Source: Heliocidaris erythrogramma
Taxonomy: Eukaryota > Echinodermata > Echinoidea > Camarodonta > Echinometridae
Direction of reading: 5' to 3'
DNA length: 64,000 bases
Assembly: GCA_025617745.1 (NCBI GenBank)
Contig: CM046867.1
Location: 25,536,705-25,600,704 of the forward strand
Shown here: positions 13,801-25,800 of the stretch, piece by piece
How the letters are laid out: the number at the start of each line of letters is the position of its first letter
How positions within the stretch are numbered: the stretch's first letter is position 1
Position numbers and translations under genes: made by a program
Notes under the pieces: generated by a model
Told to the model about the DNA's origin: nothing
Database searches by the model: none
The model's input: the letters and a program-made list of their open reading frames with translations, nothing else

Positions 13801-16800
13801 TCTTGATCTTGAAGTGACATATTGAGGAAGATACTGCTCAAAGATACCAGAGCTTCCTGGAAATTAGACATATTAGTCAAATATTGATCAATATGACATA
13901 CTAAATCATTAATGCTTTCCCTACACCTTGAGATAAATACATGTAGATCAGTTGGTCAGGCACGTATAAAGTAGGCATCACAAGAACTAAAAACTTATCC
14001 GAATTCAATGAATTTGATACCATTTCAAAGGGGAGACTGTACTTCACCCGATTATCTCAGTTTGCGATTCAGAAAATATTCACAGAACGGAAGAATTTTC
14101 AATCAAAAGTCATGACATTTCTTCCCCCAAACTTGTCCTTGAACAACCCTCCGTTCAGTGCGCCGATTCATGACGTCATTCTAGGGACAAGTACGGTCGA
14201 AATCGTGTCCATACATGTATATAGCTAACAATGTATTTTGGGTGTGTTTGATCGGTCCCTCTAACTAAACACAATTCTAAACCACTTTAGTTACTTGGAA
14301 TTCATTTCAAACTTGACAGCATTATTGAGAATATACCGATAGCAAATTTGAGATAAATCTGGTTGTCGAATTCAAGACAATTTCTGAAAATTCACGATCT
14401 AAACGCTACCTATCCAATTTTTTTATTATTTTTTTTTTTTGTGCAGCGCTGCAATATCTGGCAAATAAATTACAAGCATTTTCATCATTATACACTTCAT
14501 TGTTGAACTATCAGCACTTCTTTTATGCACTTCTTTTACGGGTCCATATTATTTCATTTCATTATATTATTTTGTGTGACCTGATCGTCAGCTTCGTCGC
14601 ATCGATCGAACTTGCATGCTGGGATTTTTTCTTCAATTCCACAGTACATACAGTCTACAGAGTCTCGTTATTTTCAACACATGGGTAAACAGGTATGGGT
14701 TAGCTGGTCAAAGAAGGGCTCAGTATGCACATCAAAACAAAGGAAAAACTCCTCCTAATGTAGAATCTTTTCCATGCAAAATAACCACATGCATTGTAAA
14801 TATAGTCTTCACAATTTGGGTTAAAACTTATTAAAAAATAAATGAATATGAATAAGCATTTACCATTTTTCCTATAGTGCCTAATACATCGATGATGTCT
14901 CTAAGCGCTTTACAGATATATTATAAGTATTATATATCATAAGTATCATAAGTATTACTATATAATTATCATAAGTATTATTATATATCATAAGTATTTT
15001 CTTGATAAACTTGGGGAGTCTACAAGTCCAAAATCGAGTGAGCCGAGTCACAGATGCACTATAAATACATTTGTGGCACAGCTAGCTAGCTGCAGTGTCA
15101 ATCAGCTGAGCTGGATTAGTCCCTAGATTGATGTCATCTTTTAAGACCTGATCTCGCTTGCTTTCAGCTGGGGTTTTGGAGCTCTAAAAAGGGTTTTGAA
15201 AAATGGTTCTGGAAGGGTTCGGACAATATTTTCATGACTTCAAATTGAACAATTCGTGTTCTGAAGGTTGTTAGCTTTCCAAATACATATAATTTGTCAG
15301 TTTTGTGATTTTTCAAGTAATAGCTCCTTTAAGATACCATGTGATCAAGTTTTACAAACATCTTAACGTGGTTGAGTTATTTAGAATATGAATATTCATA
15401 CTTTATGATATTAACATAGTAAAAATTCTTTATTAATAAGGCTTACATTGTGCATTTTAAGTACAGGAAACTATTGCACACTTGATGTATTAAAACGTTT
15501 GAAATATACTGTATATATACAAGATTGTATGTACATACATGTATACATGTGTAGTAATGTGAAATTTGGAGTATAAGTTTTATTTCAACTAGACTAATCT
15601 GTAGTTCAGCTGTATGCACCGATGAATCTTTTGAAAGCACAGGGCCATTGTCTGTACATCTTTAGCTGACCAGTAGGCTGGTGATAGGGCCCAATTAGGT
15701 ACCCCTTAAGAATGCAATTGAGATTTCTTCTCTTGTATGCTACATGGACATGTAGTTGATTGAGAATGTAGTTGAAGGTTGAAGGAGAGGAGCACAAGAA
15801 GACAGAGGGAGCGAGACATGAAGCTTTCCTGCTAGGCAAATCGTATCTACATGAACTGTATATCGAGTTTTAAAGCTTCTGTAGCTGGACTGGCCATCAG
15901 AAAGTCAAAATTAAACCGATAGCTTTCACAGGCATATATAACCTTATAGGCTGGACACTTGCAGTGTGTGGGCGGGGCTGTTTTGCCCATACTAATAAAG
16001 CTGCGGTACTCAATCCTCAAACGCGCCTATCGAGTGAATTTGTTGGAGAACCCTTCACATGTTAACAATATATACACTGTAATATGGTTTTTGTAAAGGC
16101 CTCATATAGCCAGAACAGAGATGCAAGATACCCTAAAATCATATAATCATATTAAGGAAACTAGCATCCTTACCTCTGATTCCTTCCTCTTGAGTTCATT
16201 TACCAGCCTCCAGTGATAAGCAAAGTACTCCAATAACAACTCTAAACCTTTACACTCCCTCAGGATCCTCCTGGGCTCATCTTCAGCAGTTAGATGACAT
16301 AGAGCTGGTAGCAGGAGTCTTAACAGATCCTTAGGAGGGGGTGGTACCACCGGTAGATCCGACTCCCCGGAGGGGTACGGGGGTGACGTGCTGGTAGAAG
16401 GGGTAGAGGAAGATGGGATGGAGGATGACGAAGGGATGGAGGAAGAAGTTGACGGAGCAGAAGATGGAGATCCCAGCTCACCGAGAGATGATGTGGAGGA
16501 TGACGATGAAGGGGATGTACAGACTGTTGCCTGGGCAACCTCCTTGTAAGACTTTTGCCTGTGAAAGGAAGCAAAAGATTCACTCGAGCATTCTCATCAA
16601 TAGTGATCTATCCAAAGACAACTGTCTCTCAATTCGTTTCATTCTTGAGCAAATTGTTTCACTTTACCATATCCCACTCCACCACAATTTGCAATAAGAT
16701 CATCCACAAGAGCTTTGCGAGTTCTCCCTTGTGTCTTTTTCCCTGCAGATGACCTTCTATGACTCTGATTAGTAAGCCATCATGTCTCTTATTCAATTCT

Positions 16801-19800
16801 TCTGTTGTCCTCTGATGATTTTGTAAATAAGCCCACAATAATTCAATCCATACATGTCCTAAGTTTTTGTGACCATAGGGCTACGGTATAAACTGAAATT
16901 TACAACAAATCATAATCTATGTATCTGTAATAGGAAGCTTCATCAGAGAGATTTCATAATAAAGATTTTTTGCTGCAGTTCCCAGTGTTTGAGATTATAT
17001 GAATGAACTTCATACAAGTGAATATGAACCATAAAGTGTAGCAAGGATTTACAATTGTAATTAATGTCATTTTTCTCTTTTGCACCTTGATGCTGCTTAC
17101 AAGAAATTATACATTAAAAAAAAAAGCAATTTTCTGACAAGGAAGAGTTGCAAAGAATGTATTTGGGAGAAATTTCAAATGTTAATTGAAAAGTTTACAA
17201 GTTAGACTTACACAACTTTGAGGAGGAATGGGAGCAGTTTGTAGACCTCTTGTCTTAGAGCAGTAGTCTCCTCTGCCAGCCACACAGTTAAAACATGAAC
17301 AGTGGCCCTCATCAGTACATTGGTTATCTGTATAATAAACAATTACGGAAAGTATAATTCATAGTCTAGCCAAGATACTGTATTAAAATGGTCCAAAATA
17401 GGCTTGTCAAATTACAAGTCTATAATTCTATATAAAGTATATACAAGAATAAATCAAATTGAATCATCAGGCAACCACTGGTAAAAAGACCAAAGAATGT
17501 CTTTATTACAACAGTGTGCCCTCTAACATAAAACTTGACTTACAATGAAAACTCTACTGAATCTCCATTCTTGCTACAACTAAATGCATCTCACAAAAAA
17601 GTTCATCTTTCTTTCCTAAAATAAAATGGAATGTAAAATTATGATTGACTGAAGGAGATACAAGCAATTTGGTGGAGAAAAAATTGCAACGTTTAATGTT
17701 ACAGGGCATTGGTACATGTATGAGAGGTAAGAGGAAACTGAATGAGGATAAACTCACCTGTTCCTCTTGCTCCTTGACTAAGTTCATATAGAACATGACA
17801 GCACTAAACGCCCCTGTCATGGCTGAATGAAGCTGAATGACCTGCTGACGATCAAGTTCTAACGATGGTCCGCACGTCAAATACTGAATACTGACCTCTA
17901 GCAGTGTGTAGCAGGATAGCAGCACAGATGTCTTGGAGTGGATCTATCACAAATAATTTGACTAGTTTGACTAACATGAATATTTCTGTCCCTAGCAGTT
18001 TAGAATTTCTAAAGATGTAAAATGATTTACCCTTTCCTCCTCAAATTGGCAACGAGTATTCTTATCTTTCACTCCTACATACTTCAAGACAAATCAAATA
18101 TTAAATTGAATCAATGTGAATGAAATAAATGAGAGCATCTATAACTGGAATCAAAATATGAATATGATCAATGTATGAATATACTGGAGAGAACATCTTG
18201 CAAAACCTGTATATGAATCAATCAGGACTTATTTCGGCCTTTAATGAGGCAACAAAATTGCAAAGATATTGTAAGATATTGACTCACATATTGTGGACTT
18301 GTATTCTCTAGCGTCATCCTAGTCTCTACACATGCAAGGTGTACTAGAAGAAGAAAAAACTTTCGTTTGTCACCAGTCTGTCCGAGAGCCCAATCTACTC
18401 CAAAACATCTCAACATGGTGGCTACCAATCTCAGGGTTGGGTCACGCTGGGCCTCACCTGAAAGTAATCCAAATATTGAAGTAAATATGTTGATTCCTCC
18501 GTCATTGTACCATAACTTTTCCTTCACTGGTACATTTTGTAACAAAGTTTAATACAGATAACAACGACGGGCATAAAAACGTGTATGGTACAATATAAAC
18601 CAAATATCAAAAGGAATCTAGGAGAGTCTTGAAAGAAATTACAAAGCAAGTGTGTAATGGAAAAGAATAGAAGGAAAAGAACATAACTCTTCCTGACACC
18701 CTCCGATTGTGAGAAGAATCAGACAAATTATGTAGGCCTATTTTATGCTTAACTCAATTCAAGCATTATGTTCATGGGGGGGAGGGGGCCGGCAGCGGCA
18801 AAATTTGAATCCTAACGAAACACTCCCACACTCTACTACCTTATTACAGAACTGTTATCGAAAAATACGGGGACAAAGGAAACTCTTGAGTCTTGCTTGC
18901 AGACTAAGTAGAAGACATACTTTTAAACTGTTAGTGACCCTTTATAAGTAAACACTGGAATCAAACAGTAACAGGTTTCAACCCAAGTATTCCTGTCTCC
19001 AAGAGGTAACGACATACCCTACCTAGTTTACTACGCAGGGAGTCATAGAGACCACGGTGGATTTGGACTCCCCATTCTGGTACCTCTTCTGGCATCTAAA
19101 AATCCACAAGAGAAAAATATATAATGAGATCACAATTCAAGACCAACATTTGAGCCTTAAAGCTTGGACTGTCAGCTGTCATATTAGGGCTACTTGAGGG
19201 CTACTTTCTACATGAGGCAGTAAACTCTTTCACATCATAACTAAAAGGAGCACTTGTAATGTTGGATTTAAAATCTGGGTGTCATATAATTATAGTTTGA
19301 TATTGTCTTTGACTTTGAGGTTACTTTGAGCTGACTTTGAGCATGATATAGTATTTTAGGCTGTTATGTTGATTGACATGAAACAGATGTACAGAGAAGT
19401 ATGATAAAGTTTGGATCGTAATACTTAAAAGCCGTAGTATCATATGCTCCATATTTTGGTCTTTGACTATATGGGCTGTATATCGAAAGCTGTGAATGTT
19501 TAATGATAAAGGGTTCTAATTTCAACGAAATACAACTGAAACAACAAATGAGTTACCCAGTATGCAATTGTGAGATGAGACCTACATTTTCCCTTTGAAT
19601 GAAGTCAACTATTCCTACATCAAATCAAATACATATAATTATATATCAGTATCACTAAGTAATGTATGGAAGAAATATAACACTTACCCAACTACTAGTA
19701 CTGATGATTGCTGACAATTTCTCACAAAGCTGGAATTTTCTGGCATCCTAAAGTACACACAAAAGTAACAAGATTAAAATTATTGGGTCACAGATATCAT

Positions 19801-22800
19801 TGAGATCTGTCCTCAGAAATCACTTACTGAGCAATGCTGAGACGATACAATCATTGGAGGAGGCTAATGAGCATACATCTTTGAGTTGGAACATATAACT
19901 ACAATTTCCAATGCATTTTCCACATAAACAACTGCTGAGTACTGGGAATGATTTATTGTTATCATTCTCATTATTGTTCAGGTTTGACCAGCTGCCCTTT
20001 AAACCATCTACAAGCTACATGTATGATATTCTACCTGATTCTGTTGGAACTCTGTTGCCATGGTAGCGATCCAACGATTCAAAGCTTGTTGGTTGGTCAG
20101 CCACATTTCTTGACCACTCCAATGAAGTAGATGAAGTAGGACTTTGAGAGCCAGGTCATGACCTAACGGTTCAAAGGTCACAGAATATGAATGGGTACAA
20201 GAAGGTTTCATAATCACAGATTAGGGTAAGATTAAAGGAATCAATATAATATAGAGTTAACTTTGCTTAAGTCCAATCTGTTGGGATCATCATAAGTAGT
20301 TCGACTTAAGCTAAATTCGACTTAAATAACACATATTTTTGCATAATTTGGTCAAAAAATTTATTTAACTTAGGGAAAGCTCGACTTATGCGACTTTGAG
20401 TTATGCAAGGTTAACTCTACATGTATATTTACCTCATAACTCTATGATTGCATATACATGCATGTACATAATAATATATCATCAAAGAGAAATGATCCAT
20501 CTACTTTACTTTGCAGAAAAATTTGCTGGAAGTAGAAAAAAAATCATTATAGTCCAATGAAGTAAAATTGTGAATATATCTATGCATTACCAATCACGTT
20601 AATTCCATCTCATTTAAAAAAAAAAAATTGATATAACATGTGGTTTCTATTAACTCAATCATGGAAAGAATTGATAAAGTCTCTGTCCAATGCATACACA
20701 TTGGAAAGACCAAGGCATCTGGTCATTAATGTCCCAAAGGTTAGGGAGACCATCCAAATTCATCGACCATTCAGAATGCATCCGGAATGGGGTCATCAAG
20801 CATTCCGGAATGGGGTCATCAAGCATTCCAGAATGGGTCGGGAATATCCCCATTCTAGTCGCGTTCTCAAATTTCCGGCCGATCGGCGTCTTTTGTGTTG
20901 CCGAACAAAGGGGCATTCTGAAAGCATTCTGGAAGCATTCTGGGAGCATTCTGGAAATGTCCCTTTGTTGTCGACATGGCATGGTCCCAGAATGCGGTGA
21001 TTAAAAATCATGAACGGGACAGCCGAGGATGCGCAGCGCGATCAAAGGTGCTTCATTTATTGCGATATCGATCATGCCGGCATGATACATGTATAATCTC
21101 ATTTCAAAGTATTTCCCTTTCTTTGACTGTAAGGCTCGGAAGAATTATTTTTGAAGATTCATGTTGATGCCATATACTATAGTGAATTCGCTTTATTTAT
21201 GAATATTGTAAGCGACGGTCACCAGATAAGATACAGCGTCGACCGTTAGATGAAAAAGGAATACGATTTCCAGATTGAACGAAGTGATGATCGCCGGGTG
21301 AAAAAAATGCGCTTTATTTCTTCCGATATTAGGACGCAACAAATAGCTGATTTTTGTTTTTAATGACATGTATGGATCGCAAGAATTATGCGGAAGTTTA
21401 ATGGTGAAAGAAATTGAAGCTCATCATATGAAATAAAGTAATGATCGTCAGATGAAATTAAATTACACTCGCTAGATGATACAGATTTGGACGATTGTCC
21501 AATGAAATAATATTAATATTACTACAGTATAGACAGATGAAATAAATGACGGCCGATATATATTTGTGTTGCCCTTAAATAAATTCACTGATGAGAATGA
21601 TCAATACATGAAAAATGCACGATATGATTGATAATAATTATTAACAAATGATAATCAGTTTTGCGCACCAAATGCGCTTTATTTCTTCCGATATTAAGAC
21701 GGCAATGCATTTTTAAGGAACTGTATGGATCGCAAGAATTATTGCGGAAGTTTAACGTATGTATATATTTTGTTGCCCTTAAATAACTACAATGATGAGA
21801 ATCAGTGAAGTTATGTGTATATAACCTTTTTTCCTGTTTATACTTTATTTATGGTGACAACCCGTCTATTTATAATGAAACAATGTAAACGAAAGACGCC
21901 AGAATAGAGCGGCGACCGCGAGGTGAAAGAGGAGATCACCAGATAAAATAATGAAAAAAGTGAAAAGGATAAAAGTAACCAACGATTTACTCCTTTACCA
22001 TTCACCATGGTCACGATATTCATTTCTTTTTGCCCAGATATTTTTCGTCGTATAGGCCTATGATATATGCAACTGGTTTTTCTGAAGGTTCATATTTGGA
22101 AAAAAATGTGGTTTATAGTCCGAAATATGAAATAGAGTTAATTCTTTTGAAGGTTCATACTTTTTCCGAATCTTTTATAATTTTTAGCACACCGCTTGAG
22201 CGTAAGATAAGAGGGCAAACACTGTGAGAGCGGAATAGAAACATGGAGAGGAGAGAAATAAAATGGAATCGTGTCAACGTGACAGATAGAAAGAGAATAA
22301 AATGACAAATTAAAGAGAAACATCGGAAAAGGTGAATGAAAAGCTGACGGAATAAAAGCCATAAGAAAAGGGTGATTATTCTTGATAAAAACAAAGAATA
22401 ACATAAGGAAACACGATAGAGTTTTTAGCACCCTTAAAATTGCAAGAGGCATCGGCTATCAACAAATTCCAAAAAAGTAAATGAATTAACTCAACTCATT
22501 TTAACGATATTTCTCTCCTTGCTTTTGCATGATCCCCTCTTTCTGAGCTCATTTTACCCCTTTTCTATAGCTCCATCAATCCGTCAATACAACGCGACTT
22601 TATGTAACTCCTCCCCCCCCCCCTCCCCTCTCTCTCTTTACTTTTTACAAATTATTTCGGGGAAAAGGCTTGTTTGATCTACCCGCGCGCGCGCATACTA
22701 AAAATAACCGCAGTGATATCAACAACCTGCCAGACAATGGCTCCCACGAGTCTCTCAATGTCATTGACCCAGTTAATGATTTATGACCTGGGGAGCGTTT

Positions 22801-25800
22801 CATGAAAGAAAGTTGTCGGATAAACTGTTATAAGCTACTGAAATCCTTGCATCTGATTGGCTGAGAGCAAATTTGTCGGATAAAATATCTGACAAGTCCT
22901 TTCATGAAACGCTCCCCAGCTGTGATTTTTTGTTTTTCATGCTAGCCTATGCGATATGCGCCGGGCTTTCTGGCAAGTATACTAATTGCGTTACGTAAAC
23001 TATGGAGACAATACGGACAATGGGCGAGGGCGTTAGCCCAAGCGAGTATCATCGCTGGTGAACTCATCATTATTCATATATTTTTTTAAATATCGAATGT
23101 GAGAGGAGGGTATGCCATGCATGATTCATAAACTAGCCTTATTTGGTGATCGACCTCCTTTTATTCAACCAATCAAATATTTTCAAGTTCCGATTTTTTC
23201 CGTCTTGTACTAGTAGTACAAAATTCAAAATACGCTACAACGCCCTAATTTGTTGGAGACTTGGAGTTGCTTAATATAGTCTGTATGCAAGTATGTAATA
23301 ATTTACTCTACTGTTGCTGTATCGAAGTTTGTATCCAGTATCACATCTTATTTTTAACTAATCATAATAACGCATTATTCTAGACTACGGTACATTCTTT
23401 CCAACTGGTTGTTGTGGTGTATGGGTGTAGGTTGGCTAATAAAAATACACTTTATTTTGTGACATATTGCCTGTACATATGTTCATTATTCCCAGTACGT
23501 ATTCTTTGTATTTTTCTTATGCCAGATATTGCCGTTTTATTTATGATCTCTTCCATGCCCACAGGAGAGGCCGTCAGAAATAAAATCATTGTCAATGTCA
23601 AACATACCGTATGCGTGCGCCTCTAATCCAGCTATCGTGGAAGTTATACTTATAAACTCAGCCCCGGGACGTTTTGAGGGAAACCACTGCTATTCCGTGC
23701 GTCTCACAATTTACATGGGCAAATGACAATGTATAGTTGTATCGTAGGGACTATTTTTTCAATCAAAGTATCATATGTCATGCCACTTACCTAAACAGAC
23801 CTTCCGCAGATCAGCTCTTCCTCAGAAATGTATAGAATCAATAAAATGTCACCTTTTTTCACTCAATTGTAATCCTCCCTCTCGTCTCTCTCGAGCGAGA
23901 ATTCGAACGTATGTAAAAAAAAATATACGGACGCGCATGCGTATTGCAATCTATACATCGGCCTCCGAACAATTTTAGTACAGGATCCGGGAAATTAATA
24001 GGCTTTTTATATCATTCGCGTCGAAAAGAAAGACGACAGTTATCCGGACAGTATTGTAATTACCTAAAGCATCTTCAAATGAAGTTATGTCATATTTCAT
24101 GGTATAATTTTGACATACGAGCTTGGATTTATGAGGCATCCAACCTTTCTAATGACTGCTGATCGCAGCCCGAACGCATAGCGGACCCAGGTTTGGGCTA
24201 CTGCCGGCCTTCGCCGATTGCCCGTCTCCATAACGCGATCAGTATACTTCATTACTTGCCAGAAAGCCCGACGCATATCGGACAGACTATTTTCATGCTA
24301 CTGTAGAAAGAAATTCAGCAGCATATCTCCCCTCCCATCCCCCTCCAAATAAAAGATAAATACGAAGACGATCTCTGTAGCCTAGTAACTGAGTTGAGGG
24401 GCACTTGCATCCTTTTTTAGGGGGGGGGGGTCCTCAGAAAATTTAATGCGAATGTAGGAAGTCACAGAAAGGGGTGGATGTTTGATTTTTGTTTTGACTT
24501 TCCCTTCACTTTCCCTCTTTCCCGGTCGCTAGAGCTATATAATATAAAGATGATAATGAGTGAAATTTTATGATAATCATGATATCAAATGAATCATACA
24601 AAAAATTAAAAAATATTCTGCTTGACATTTGTGTTAAGAACTTATAAATATGGCCATTGAATTTCGGCGAAATAATATCACAATATCAAATTCCATTGAA
24701 AGAGAAAAGAACCAAACAAATACGAAATCACCCCTCTCAAGAATTGACAAGCTTATTTCACAGACGTATTTTTATGTTTCCATAATTTCATCATTTTCTC
24801 TGCATCACTGGAATCACGCGGCAGCAGCCCGAATGCGTATAGTGTTCCAATTCCGGGGCCACCTGTCATCATGACTGTAAACCATTTTCAAACATCGTTG
24901 ATGACATTCACAAACACATAAATTTACATCGACACAGAATGATCAAAAGTAATAACATGTTGTGCAAGTTTTGTAAGTAGTTTAAAATATGATACGTCAC
25001 TGATTTGTTTTCAGAATCATGTTATTTTTCCCCAAAATAATATTAGACGGGTTCGCGTGTTTTTCATTTGCTTTCCGAAGTATGTCCGCGATCACTTCAA
25101 AGAGGCATCGATCGATATCGCGGCGCGCGCGGCATGAGAAAGACAGATCAGCGATCGGCCGCGCCGGCTGCGCTGGCTGAATAGCTCTTCCTTGCTGTAC
25201 TGTGAACAATAGCGTGTTCTGGATTGAGTGGCGCATTCTCGGAGCATTCCGGAACATACCCATTCTGACACCGTTCTAACACCATTCTGACCCCATTCCG
25301 GATGTAATCCTCCATAGCGCGGAGTTAAGTACCGCATTCTAAACGCAGGCCAGAATGGGGATGAGCAAGACAATGGATTTTTAGGGGACCATTCCGGATG
25401 CATTCTGAATGGTCGATGAATTTGGATGGTCTCCCTTACCAAATATTGGGAAATTATGAACATGATTGACATAAAAAATATTGTACTTGATATTTGATCT
25501 GATCCAAGCTGTAGCAGGGCTTTCAACTTCATATAATCATCGGATATACTAAATTCTTAGATGAGATTGGTAACGCACTGGACAAAATAACTTGGAGCTT
25601 TCCATATTAACTGCATTTCATATAGATGTGATGTGACATCAATCTTCTCATGCTCATAGAAGTGATAAGACTGGTAGGACTCACCTTGTCCTTCCTTGAG
25701 ACAAATATCACAAAGTACATTAACCCTGTTGTCTTTCATGAGTTCCTTCCTACCAGTCTCTGTGGATGCTAAACCAATCAGTACCTGGTAAGCATCTTCT

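Larger units (their letters stand above)
20744..25435. mobile_element. 4.7 kb element with 47 bp terminal inverted repeats
   Basis: The ends 20744-20790 and 25389-25435 are perfect inverted repeats (GGGAGACCATCCAAATTCAT onward, through GACCATTCAGAATGC to GGAATGG). TTA flanks both sides. Subterminal zones on both sides hold many CATTCTG/CATTCCGG repeats (20790-20995 and 25200-25390). I found no transposase frame inside, so it looks non-autonomous. It contains a nested MITE (22798-22919) and a segment shared with 38525-39235. Confidence 0.75.
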
